Assembly (NCBI GenBank): GCA_004556545.1
Contig: SFGO01000110.1
Coordinates: 1 to 19,933 of the forward strand
Direction: 5' to 3'
DNA length: 19,933 nucleotides
Origin: Clostridiales bacterium
GTDB lineage: Bacteria > Bacillota > Clostridia > Christensenellales > Aristaeellaceae
Position 1 is the stretch's first letter, and the number at the start of each line of letters is the position of its first letter. This document shows, one piece after another, positions 13,303 to 19,933 of this stretch. The notes under the pieces were generated by a model. The model saw only the letters and a list, made by a program, of their open reading frames with translations. It searched no databases and was not told where the DNA came from. Position numbers and translations under genes: made by a program.

Positions 13303-16300
13303 TTATTCCAGCCCGAGAGCCGCCAGCGCGGTCATCAGGGAGGCATCCATGGCCCGGTAAGGCTTCCACACCAGCGTGAATTCCACAGGCTCCCGGAAGG
13401 ACAACAGATATTTCTCCATGGGACGGGGGCCGCAGCTGTTGGAGCCGATGCCGCCCTGACGATAATCCAGCGACAGCACAGTCTTGCCCTCGGGCTTCAG
13501 CTCATAGGTGTGCTTGGCCCGGGTCAGCTGCCCGTCGGAATAATCGTGAGCGTTAAAGCTGAGCTGATTTTCCCAGCCCTTTTCGCAGGCGATCAGCAGG
13601 CCGTCGCCCAAGGCGTTGGTCACGGTCAGGGCCTTCACGTTTCCGCGGGCGCCGTTTTCCTGAGGCCGGATGTAGGGTTCGTGCAGCTCGGAAACCTTCG
13701 CCTCGTACAGGCCGATTTCCGTCCCGGCCGGCAGGTCGGGATAATTCTCCCGGGGGCCGCGACCGTACCACGCGATTCGGTCAAACTCCTCCGGCAGCTC
13801 CAACTGCAATCCCAGCCGGGGCAGCGGGGGCAGATTGTCCCGCAGGGGCACGAAGCGGTTGGCCATTCGAAGCGTCCCGTCGGCGGACAGGGTATAGTCC
13901 GTCTCCACCCGCACCACCGGCCCGAAGGACGCGGGCGCGTAAACGCAGACGGCATGGACGCAGACCGCGTCCTTTTCCCGCCGCCAGCTCCATTCCGTCA
14001 GGCGGCGCTGCAGCCGGTCCAGCCCGAACTTGCGCCACTCCACGGCCAGATGCACATCGTTGTCCGTGGGCGCGCGCCACAGATTGGCCCGGGGGCCGCT
14101 GAGCAGCATTTCCCGGCCGGAAATTTCAAAGGAAGCCGCCTCGCCGGTGCGGCTGGAAAAGCGAACCGTAAAGCCCGCTCCCGTCACGGCGATACCCTGC
14201 TCCCCTTCCTGCACCTGCAAGTCTCCCGCAGGAGCCGGAACGGATAGCTTCCGCATCCGGCCGCCCAGCGGCAGCTGAAGGGAGGCCACCTCATGGCCCG
14301 CCTTGGCCCAGAGACGGTCGGCGGCTTCCGTAAAGCGCAGGTTCAGGAAGCACTGGCCTTCTTCCGGCAGCGCGCAGGGCAGCTCCAGCCATTTTTCGCC
14401 ATAGGGCGCTATGCCGGTCGCATCCAGCCTGCCGCCCTGAACGGATTCGCCGTCGCAGAGCAGGTTCCAGCGAGCGTCCAGATGATCCAGCGTCTGGAAG
14501 GCGTACAGGTTTTTCAGGTGCAGTTTGCCGTTCTCCACCGCCGCCTGCACCGGCGCCAGCGCCTGCTTCAGCGCCCACAGGCCGGTGTGAGGGGTGCGGT
14601 CGGGATAGTTCAGTGCGTCCACGCAGAAATTGCCGTCGTTGGGCGTATCGCCAAAGTCACCGCCGTAGGCCCAGTAGCTTTCTCCCGCCTCGTTCTTCGT
14701 CCACACGCTGTGATCGACCCACTCCCACACGCAGCCGCCGATCAGCCGCCGACTGCCGTAGAAGGCTTTCCAGTAATCCGGCAGCGAACCGGGGCCCAAA
14801 CCCATGGCATGGGCGTACTCGCACAGGAAGAAGGGATGGGGATCGTCGGACTTTCCTTTTTCAATCAAATCGTCCACGGAGGGATACATGATGGATTCCA
14901 CATCCGAGCTGATGCAGCCCGGCTCGTTCTCATAATGAATGACCCGGCTCCCGTCCAGCTCCAGAATTTTCTCCCGCATGGCCAGCGTATTGACGCCATA
15001 GCCGGATTCGTTGCCCAGCGACCAGAAAAGGATCGACGGGTGGTTCCGATCCCGGCGCACCATTCGTTCCGCCCGGTCCACCAGCGCGGCTTTCCATTCC
15101 GGGCTGTTGGTGAAATAGTTCCGGCTGTGCTTCTCATCGTTGCGGGTCTTCGGTTCGTCCTGCAGCTGCTCCTGCATTTCCGCGCCGTGGTTTTCGTAAT
15201 CCGTCTCGTCGATGACGTACAGGCCGTAACGGTCGCACAGCTCCAGCCAGCGGGGGTCGTTGGGATAGTGGGAGGTGCGCACGGTGTTGATGTTCATCTG
15301 CTTCATCAGCTGCACGTCCCGAAGCATGGTTTCCATGGTGGAAACATGGCCAAGCCGGTCGTTGGTATCATGCCGGTTCACGCCCTTGAGCTTGATGGAC
15401 ACGCCGTTTAACCAAAGCTGCTGGTCGTGAATTTCGATCTTCCGGAAGCCCACGTCCGTCCGCTGCACCTCGCCGGGCACGGAGACCAGCAGGGTATACA
15501 AATGGGGCGTTTCCGCCGTCCAGCGCAGGCAGTCCCGCACCACGAACCGAACCCGGCCCTGCACCAGCGCCGCTTCGGCGATTTTCTTTCCTTCGAAGTA
15601 CAGCGCCGCAGTGGCTTCGCACCCATCGGGCACTTCCGCCTCCACATCCAGCACGCCGTCCCGGTAATCATTTTCCAAGTCCGCCCGGCACACCACGTCC
15701 CGGATATGGTTTTCGCAAACGCCCAGCAGATACACGTCCCGGAAAATGCCGCTCATGCGCCAGCAGTCCTGATCTTCCAGATAGGTGCTGTCCGCCCACT
15801 GCAGCACCTTCACGGTCAGGGTATTCTCTCCCTCCCTGAGGAAGGCGGTAATATCAAACTCCGCAGGCAGGCGGCTGCCCTTGGACATGCCCGCTTCCCT
15901 GCCATTGATCCACACGAAGAAGCAGGCGTTCACGCCGTCAAAATTCAGCGTTACCCGGCGGCCCCGCCAGCTTTCCGGCAGGCGGAAAGTGCGGCGGTAC
16001 ACGCCCGTGGGGTTTTCATCCGGTACATAGGGCGGGTCAAAGGGAATCGGATAAGCCACGTTCACATACTGGGGCCGTCCGTAGCCGTGCATCTGCCAGC
16101 AGGAGGGCACGTCCAGCTCATCCCACAGGATGCCGCCCGGCTCCGTCCCCTGACAGATTCCCTCGGGCAGCACGCCGTCGGCGGCATAATAAAACTGCCA
16201 GACGCCGTTCAGGCAAAAATACGCGTCCGACAGGCTCCGCTCCCCCCGCAGGGCGGCGGCTTCACTGGAAAAGGGAAACGAGGTGGTTCTTCCGGGAAGA

Positions 16301-16350
16301 CGGTTCCGGTGCAGGACCGTCATGTCCTGCCAGGGGGTGGATTGATTCAT
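13303..16350 (-). CDS. lacZ: Beta-galactosidase, glycoside hydrolase family 2 (LacZ type)
   Basis: 1015 residues, close to the 1023 of E. coli LacZ. Domain order: jelly-roll sugar-binding (about 40-215), Ig-like (to about 315), TIM barrel (about 315-620), Ig-like, and C-terminal beta-sandwich (about 730-1010, GRGPRENYPD). The acid/base is E448 in SLGNESGYG and the nucleophile is E511 in FFLCEYAHAMG. There is no signal peptide, so it hydrolyses imported lactose or other beta-galactosides in the cytoplasm. The ATG at 16350 has AAGGAGG upstream, and a promoter with a palindromic operator lies at 16420-16459. No permease or regulator gene is adjacent. The specificity could differ from lactose, as GH2 includes other beta-glycosidases. 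Confidence 0.92.
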   Translation of the reverse strand: MNQSTPWQDMTVLHRNRLPGRTTSFPFSSEAAALRGERSLSDAYFCLNGVWQFYYAADGVLPEGICQGTEPGGILWDELDVPSCWQMHGYGRPQYVNVAYPIPFDPPYVPDENPTGVYRRTFRLPESWRGRRVTLNFDGVNACFFVWINGREAGMSKGSRLPAEFDITAFLREGENTLTVKVLQWADSTYLEDQDCWRMSGIFRDVYLLGVCENHIRDVVCRADLENDYRDGVLDVEAEVPDGCEATAALYFEGKKIAEAALVQGRVRFVVRDCLRWTAETPHLYTLLVSVPGEVQRTDVGFRKIEIHDQQLWLNGVSIKLKGVNRHDTNDRLGHVSTMETMLRDVQLMKQMNINTVRTSHYPNDPRWLELCDRYGLYVIDETDYENHGAEMQEQLQDEPKTRNDEKHSRNYFTNSPEWKAALVDRAERMVRRDRNHPSILFWSLGNESGYGVNTLAMREKILELDGSRVIHYENEPGCISSDVESIMYPSVDDLIEKGKSDDPHPFFLCEYAHAMGLGPGSLPDYWKAFYGSRRLIGGCVWEWVDHSVWTKNEAGESYWAYGGDFGDTPNDGNFCVDALNYPDRTPHTGLWALKQALAPVQAAVENGKLHLKNLYAFQTLDHLDARWNLLCDGESVQGGRLDATGIAPYGEKWLELPCALPEEGQCFLNLRFTEAADRLWAKAGHEVASLQLPLGGRMRKLSVPAPAGDLQVQEGEQGIAVTGAGFTVRFSSRTGEAASFEISGREMLLSGPRANLWRAPTDNDVHLAVEWRKFGLDRLQRRLTEWSWRREKDAVCVHAVCVYAPASFGPVVRVETDYTLSADGTLRMANRFVPLRDNLPPLPRLGLQLELPEEFDRIAWYGRGPRENYPDLPAGTEIGLYEAKVSELHEPYIRPQENGARGNVKALTVTNALGDGLLIACEKGWENQLSFNAHDYSDGQLTRAKHTYELKPEGKTVLSLDYRQGGIGSNSCGPRPMEKYLLSFREPVEFTLVWKPYRAMDASLMTALAALGLE

Positions 16351-16419
16351 AAAAGGCTTCCTCCTTGACGCTGCGGTTCATCTTCTCCGCATCTTCCGCC
16401 CGGACGGCGAAAAGCCGGA

Positions 16420-16439
16420 TTGTATCCAAAAGGATACAA
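16420..16439 (-). promoter_or_regulatory. Palindromic operator over the -10 of the glycosidase operon
   Basis: TTGTATCC (16420-16427) and GGATACAA (16432-16439) form a perfect 8-bp inverted repeat with a 4-nt AT spacer. It overlaps the -10 box, a typical repressor position. The cognate regulator is not in the window. Confidence 0.65.
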
Positions 16440-16459
16440 CGCTTTCCAGTCTGCGTCAA
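16431..16459 (-). promoter_or_regulatory. Promoter of the GH2-GH36 operon
   Basis: On the minus strand: TTGACG (16459-16454), a 17-nt spacer and TATCCT (16436-16431). The -35 is good and the -10 weak, as in regulated promoters. The leader to the ATG is about 75 nt. Confidence 0.6.
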
Positions 16460-16540
16460 TATCCATTCGGGCCAGAAATAGGACGATTGCGCAGTCTGTT
16501 TGCAAAAGGGGCGTTAGAATTCAAAACGATTCTTTTTCTG

Positions 16541-16578
16541 CGGAAAAAAAGAACCGTCAAAGCCTTGTGCTTTAACGG
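16541..16578 (-). terminator. Rho-independent terminator of the redox operon
   Basis: On the minus strand CCGTTAAAGC and GCTTTGACGG form a 10-bp stem (one G-U pair, plus positions 16554-16563 and 16569-16578) with a 5-nt loop, followed by TTCTTTTTTT. This is a strong terminator. The dispersed element sits between it and the end of the flavoprotein gene, and the extended ORF's stop (16572-16574) falls within the stem. Confidence 0.85.
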
Positions 16579-17213
16579 CTCGGTCTGTCAAAAAAACCCG
16601 AGTTGGCCGCCAGCGCCCGCAAACAGCGCTTTGCGGCCCGCCACGCTATACGTCGTGGCGGGCTTCGGACTGCGGTAGCCCTTCGGGCTGTCCTCGTCCT
16701 CGGTGCTGCGCAGGGGGTTCCCTTCACCTTGCCCGGCTCATACACGCCGCTGCCGATGATAACGCCCTTTTCCGCCGCGCCGTTTACGCAGGCGGCATAG
16801 CCGCGCAGACAGGCCAGCGTTGTTTCGGCGGAAGAAACGTCCTCGTCAGCCATGGTGACGATATAGTAAAAGTCCTTGTTTTTGACCTCCAACCAGCGCG
16901 CCACCGTGCGGTCGATCACCGCCTTGAGCTGCGCGTCGATGGAGTAGAAATAGACGGGGCTTGCAAGAACGATCACGTCCGCGTCGATCATCTTCTGAAG
17001 AATCTCGGCCATACCGTCCTGATGGGCGCATTGACCGCCGTGGGCGCGGCAGAAATAGCAGCCGGAGCAGGGCGCGATTTTTTTCGCCGCCACGCGGATG
17101 ATCTCGGTTTCGTTGCCGCTTTCCTGTGCGCCGCGGGCAAATTCACGGCACAGAAGATCCGAATTTCCGTCTTTGCGCGGACTTCCGGAGAGAATCAGCA
17201 CCTTCTTGCTCAT
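16572..17213 (-). CDS. Iron-sulfur-flavoprotein-like NADPH-dependent FMN reductase, C-terminus replaced by a repeat
   Basis: The first 167 residues are a flavodoxin-fold FMN reductase: LILSGSPRKDGNSD is the FMN phosphate loop, and C49, C52, C55 and C62 form a CX2CX2CX6C cluster like that of iron-sulfur flavoproteins. ASPVYFYS is the second flavin loop. From residue 168 the frame runs through a dispersed element (16712 down to 16581), giving 46 Arg/Ala-rich residues with no family resemblance, and stops inside the terminator. Relatives I recall end with a short helix after the VKGTP position, so the native C-terminus seems lost. ATG 17213 follows AGGAGGAAGG. It is the last gene of a four-gene operon, 33 nt behind the CMD-cupin gene. 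Activity is plausible but uncertain. Confidence 0.85.
   Translation of the reverse strand: MSKKVLILSGSPRKDGNSDLLCREFARGAQESGNETEIIRVAAKKIAPCSGCYFCRAHGGQCAHQDGMAEILQKMIDADVIVLASPVYFYSIDAQLKAVIDRTVARWLEVKNKDFYYIVTMADEDVSSAETTLACLRGYAACVNGAAEKGVIIGSGVYEPGKVKGTPCAAPRTRTARRATAVRSPPRRIAWRAAKRCLRALAANSGFFDRPSR
16581..16712 (+). repeat. Dispersed hairpin element, type B, copy 1
   Basis: The head CGGTCTGTCAAAAAAACCC continues as GAGTTGGCCG and on to CCGCAAACAGCGCT, shared with type A. The tail is specific: GCCCGCCACG/CGTGGCGGGC and AGCCC/GGGCT hairpins. The last 99 bp (16614-16712) are identical to 19835-19933. The head abuts the redox-operon terminator, and the tail forms the 3' end of the flavoprotein reading frame. 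Confidence 0.85.
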
Positions 17214-17246
17214 GAGCCTTCCTCCTGTTTTTTGTTTCTTTCTTTT

Positions 17247-17996
17247 TTATTTCAGCTTGCCGTATTCTTCGTCGCCGACCGGCTCGCACCATTCGGTGCC
17301 CGTTTTTTCGCCCGGCACCTCAACGGCCAGATGGGAGAACCAGCTGGCCGGCGCGGCCCCGTGCCAGTGCTTTACGCCGGGCGCGATATTCACTACATCG
17401 CCGGGATGCAGCTCCCGCGCCTCCTGTCCCCATTCCTGATAGTATCCCCGTCCGGCGACGCAGATCAGCATCTGCCCGCCGCCCTTTTCGGCCTGATGGA
17501 TATGCCAGTTGTTGCGGCAGCCGGGCTCAAAGGTCACGTTGAACACCTTGACCTGCTCGGTGGAAACCGGCGCAAGGTAGCTTTGGCCAATGAAATACTG
17601 CCGGAAGCCGTCGTTGGGCGCGCCGATGGGGAACACCATCGCCTGCTGATGCGCCTGCTTATCGCCTTCCGCGTCGGTTTCCGTCCAGATTTCCTTGGCC
17701 AGCCGGAACGCCGCCCATGCCTTGGGCCAGCCTGCATAAAACGCCGCGTGGGTCAGAATTTCGGCGATTTCGCTGCGGGTGATGCCGTTGGCCTTCGCCA
17801 TTTCCAAATGGTGGCGGAAGGAAATATCCGTCAGCCCTTGGGCCATCAGCGCGGTCACAGTGACCAGCGAGCGGTCCCGGGCGGAGAGCTTGTCCTCCCG
17901 GCTCCAGACCTCGCCGAAGAGCACATCGTCATTCAACTGTGCAAATTTCGGGGCGAATTCGCCCAGGTTGGTTCTGCCTGCCGTCTGCTTTTTCAT
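17247..17996 (-). CDS. Carboxymuconolactone decarboxylase-like/cupin fusion protein
   Basis: 249 residues in two domains. The N-terminal part (about 15-105) is an AhpD/CMD-like helical domain (RDRSLVTVTALMAQG, then HHLEMAKANGITRSEIAEI) without the CXXC pair of true peroxidases. The C-terminal part (about 145-235) is a cupin with metal-site histidines H165 and H167 (NNWHIHQ) and H210/H212 (PGVKHWHG). Such fusions are common near Fe-alcohol dehydrogenases and flavoproteins in Clostridia and Bacteroidetes; the substrate is unknown, possibly a small quinone- or lactone-type electrophile. ATG 17996 has AAGGAGGA upstream and lies 12 nt behind the dehydrogenase stop, so translation is coupled. Confidence 0.87.
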   Translation of the reverse strand: MKKQTAGRTNLGEFAPKFAQLNDDVLFGEVWSREDKLSARDRSLVTVTALMAQGLTDISFRHHLEMAKANGITRSEIAEILTHAAFYAGWPKAWAAFRLAKEIWTETDAEGDKQAHQQAMVFPIGAPNDGFRQYFIGQSYLAPVSTEQVKVFNVTFEPGCRNNWHIHQAEKGGGQMLICVAGRGYYQEWGQEARELHPGDVVNIAPGVKHWHGAAPASWFSHLAVEVPGEKTGTEWCEPVGDEEYGKLK

Positions 17997-18008
17997 GAGT
18001 ATTCCTCC

Positions 18009-19166
18009 TTATTGACATTCCAGCAAAATTTGATAAATTTCCTCGTGGGTCAGTTTCCTGCAGCACCCGGCGGTGAGGTTGGTGGAGTCCGCCACGGCGC
18101 GCAGGTCGGTATCCTCGGGAATGCCCAGTTCCGTCAGAGTGGTGGGCAGGCCGATTTCCCGGATGAACGCCGCCAGCGCTTCCACCCCGGCCAGCGCCGT
18201 GGCTTCCTCGCAGTCCTTGGGCGCAATGCCCCAGACGTTCTGCGCGAACCGCGCAAAGCGCGCCGCTCCCGCCTGATACAGGTGCCGGTACAGAACGGGA
18301 TGGATGACCGCCAGACCTCTGCCGTGGTTGCAGTTGGTATAAGCGCCCAGCTGATGCTCGATCTGGTGGCACTGGAAGTCCGTGATCTTACCGATTTTCA
18401 GAACGCCGTTTTCCGCCATGGCGGAGGCCCAGGCCAGCTCGCTGCGGGCCTCGTACTGGTCGTGATCCCGCATCAGCACGCGGATGTTGCGGATGACGCT
18501 GCGCATCACGGCTTCGTTGATGTCGTCGGACAGGTTGTTTTCATCGGGCTTGCCGAAATAGGTTTCCATCGCATGGCTCAGCGTATCGAACGCGCCGGAA
18601 ATCACCTGCGGGAAGGGCACGGACAGGGAATAGTCGGGGTCAAGGAAGGCGAAATCCGCCTGCGCGCCGAACACGCCGTACTTGAGTCTCTTTTCCTCGT
18701 GGGTAATCACCGCGCCCGCGTTCATCTCGGAACCCGTCCCGAACACCGTCACGATGACGCCCAGCGGAATGAAACGGCTGGGGAAGGTGTGCTTGGTCAT
18801 CTCCATTTCCCAGATGTCCTCATCCAGCAGGGCCTGAGCGGACACGATCTTGCAGCAGTCGGACACCGAGCCGCCGCCCACGGCGAGAATGAGGTCAACG
18901 TTGTTTTCCCGCGCCAGACGAGCGCCCTCCTGCACTTTAGCATAGGTAGGATTGGGCATGATGCCGGAAAACTCGACCACCGTCTTGCCCTGCGCGTTCA
19001 GGATGCCCATGACCTCGTCGTATACGCCGTTGCGTTTGACGGAGCCGCCGCCACAGGCCAGCATCACCGTCGGCCCATACTTTTTCAGCAGACAGCCCAG
19101 ATATTCCTTCACGCCGCCCCTGCCGAAATACACTTTGGTTTTGTTTTCAAAGATGAAGTTGTTCAT
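18009..19166 (-). CDS. YqhD/BdhA-type iron-containing alcohol (aldehyde) dehydrogenase
   Basis: 385 residues, matching YqhD (387). GGGS near residue 40 and GGGSVSD (97-103) bind the cofactor, pointing to NADPH. Metal ligands fall at D194, H198, H267 and H281, the same numbering as known for YqhD. GTGSEMNAGAV is intact. These cytoplasmic enzymes reduce toxic aldehydes or butyraldehyde-like substrates to alcohols. ATG at 19166; the ribosome site is modest (GAAAGGAAG). It is the second gene of the operon, 41 nt behind a flavoprotein gene. The neighbours suggest reductive detoxification of electrophiles rather than bulk solvent formation; this is inference. Confidence 0.93.
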   Translation of the reverse strand: MNNFIFENKTKVYFGRGGVKEYLGCLLKKYGPTVMLACGGGSVKRNGVYDEVMGILNAQGKTVVEFSGIMPNPTYAKVQEGARLARENNVDLILAVGGGSVSDCCKIVSAQALLDEDIWEMEMTKHTFPSRFIPLGVIVTVFGTGSEMNAGAVITHEEKRLKYGVFGAQADFAFLDPDYSLSVPFPQVISGAFDTLSHAMETYFGKPDENNLSDDINEAVMRSVIRNIRVLMRDHDQYEARSELAWASAMAENGVLKIGKITDFQCHQIEHQLGAYTNCNHGRGLAVIHPVLYRHLYQAGAARFARFAQNVWGIAPKDCEEATALAGVEALAAFIREIGLPTTLTELGIPEDTDLRAVADSTNLTAGCCRKLTHEEIYQILLECQ

Positions 19167-19207
19167 AGCGTCAGGCTTCCTTTCGTACTTCGTATCTTAT
19201 TCGCGTT

Positions 19208-19765
19208 TTACTCGCAGATCCAGCGGGCGACGTCCTGCGCGCGTTTCAAATATGTGGGCGTTTCCCGGCAGGTACTGGCATGGCCGCACTGGGGAAAGAC
19301 CTCCGTGCGCTCCTCTTCCACCGAGCGTTGGATACTGGGCAAATCAACGATCAGCTGCACATGATGCTTCATTTCTTCCGCATCCGAGCCGGTGCAGGTG
19401 AGCAGTACGCCGATCTTCTTTTTCGGCCCCAGCGGATAATTCCGGCAGGCGAACGTGCAGCACAGGCGGTTGACCACCAGCAGCGCCTGCGCCGCCATGC
19501 AGTTGTAGTAGATCGGTGCTTCGGCGATCAGCCCTTCGCATTCGTGCAGCGCATTCAGAACGCGCCGGAAATCGTCCTTCTGCACACATTCGCCGGTTGC
19601 GGCGCAGCCATAGCATCCCCGGCAGGGGTGAATGTCCAACTCCCGCACATTCAGCCGCGTCACCTCCGCGCCGCAGTCCCTTGCGGCTTCTTCGGCGGCT
19701 TCCATCAGCGCATCCCCGTTTCCGCCCCGCGTGGGGGTCGTTGTCAGCAGCAATATCTTTTTCAC
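19208..19765 (-). CDS. Flavodoxin-fold NAD(P)H reductase with CX2CX2C cluster motif
   Basis: 185 residues. The N-terminus MKKILLLTTTPTRGGNGDAL is a flavin-phosphate loop, and HPCRGCYGCAATGEC places cysteines at 48, 51, 54 and 60, as in iron-sulfur flavoproteins. IAEAPIYYN is the second loop. The C-terminal part is shorter than usual but ends in a helix (YLKRAQDVARWICE). The start is GTG at 19765, with AGGGAGG 7-9 nt upstream and no in-frame ATG nearby. It is the first gene of the redox operon. No promoter is clear; the sequence upstream is a hairpin and then a type B element, so transcription may start in or beyond that element. Confidence 0.87.
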   Translation of the reverse strand: MKKILLLTTTPTRGGNGDALMEAAEEAARDCGAEVTRLNVRELDIHPCRGCYGCAATGECVQKDDFRRVLNALHECEGLIAEAPIYYNCMAAQALLVVNRLCCTFACRNYPLGPKKKIGVLLTCTGSDAEEMKHHVQLIVDLPSIQRSVEEERTEVFPQCGHASTCRETPTYLKRAQDVARWICE

Positions 19766-19783
19766 GATGGTTCCTCCCTAAAA

Positions 19784-19801
19784 CCAAAGCCATGCTTTCG
19801 G
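19784..19801 (-). terminator. Small hairpin between the type B element and the redox operon
   Basis: CCAAAGC and GCTTTCGG pair with one bulge across CAT. On the minus strand the stem is followed by TTTTAGGG, so it may terminate transcripts coming from beyond the window; the first redox gene's ribosome site follows at once. The stem is short. Confidence 0.4.
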
Positions 19802-19933
19802 CAGTCTGTCGAAAAACCTCAAGTTGACCGTCCACGCCCGCAAACAGCGCTTTGCGGCCCGCCACGCTATACGTCGTGGCGGGCTTCGGACTGCGGTAGC
19901 CCTTCGGGCTGTCCTCGTCCTCGGTGCTGCGCA
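19802..19933 (+). repeat. Dispersed hairpin element, type B, copy 2 (runs to the window edge)
   Basis: Starts CAGTCTGTCGAAAAACC at 19802. From 19835 on it is identical to 16614-16712 up to the last base of the window. It has the same orientation as copy 1, so the two are direct repeats 3,221 bp apart around the redox operon. Confidence 0.85.

Noticed and set aside
11587..14247. 886-codon open frame on the plus strand
   Set aside because: It lies wholly antisense to the GH2 and GH36 genes, has no domain pattern, and is rich in Gln, His and Pro, as expected from the complement of GC-rich codons.
16572..16712. Genuine basic C-terminal domain of the flavoprotein
   Set aside because: The tail is encoded by a repeat found also at 19802-19933 outside any gene, so it is not a selected domain.
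17022..19364. 780-codon open frame on the plus strand
   Set aside because: It is antisense to the redox operon, whose proteins have clear families and catalytic residues. No ribosome site or domain is seen.

Overview
The window looks like chromosomal DNA from a GC-rich member of Bacillota, class Clostridia (probably a gut anaerobe of the Oscillospirales/Christensenellales kind). Reasons: strong AGGAGG ribosome sites, TTG and GTG starts, a long Bacillus-type RecJ, a SEC-C-tagged methionine aminopeptidase, a YqhD-type Fe-alcohol dehydrogenase and CX2CX2C flavoproteins. The lineage is inference; no rRNA or tRNA gene is present.

Layout. 1-609 has no gene: a nested inverted-repeat element (43-181), a minus-strand terminator (284-317) and tandem hairpin repeats behind yebC. 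610-2436 (minus): yebC and a sugar-phosphate isomerase/epimerase-like TIM barrel, each with a sigma-A-type promoter. 2557-4030 is a small AT-richer Rhs island: an Rhs/Hint tail with a C-terminal toxin-like domain, a probable immunity gene, one copy of a dispersed hairpin element and two gene scraps. It lies exactly between two divergent promoters and is bracketed by short direct repeats. 4121-11102 (plus): map with SEC-C, an FAD oxidoreductase of the UDP-galactopyranose mutase-like type, recJ, a pair of half-size EamA/SMR membrane proteins, and trpS. 11338-16350 (minus): a beta-galactosidase (GH2) and a GH36/raffinose-synthase-like glycosidase in one operon, with a palindromic operator over its -10. 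16572-19765 (minus): a four-gene redox operon (iron-sulfur-flavoprotein-like, Fe-alcohol dehydrogenase, CMD-cupin fusion, second flavoprotein).

The most unusual signal is in the non-coding DNA. A dispersed element with a common ~52-bp head (starting C[A/G]G.CTGTC.AAAAA) occurs four times with two kinds of tail: 3684-3815, 11151-11306, 16581-16712 and 19802-19933. In all four the head end directly abuts a hairpin, and in three that hairpin is a terminator stem followed by a T-run in the same direction. One copy has imperfect terminal inverted repeats and sits between two perfect 28-bp copies of the trpS terminator hairpin. Another replaces the last codons of a flavoprotein gene. Two copies are direct repeats enclosing the whole redox operon. 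A second family of hairpin modules follows yebC and the FAD oxidoreductase in the same sense orientation and shows a compensatory base-pair change. Together these suggest structured, mobile 3'-UTR/terminator-associated elements.
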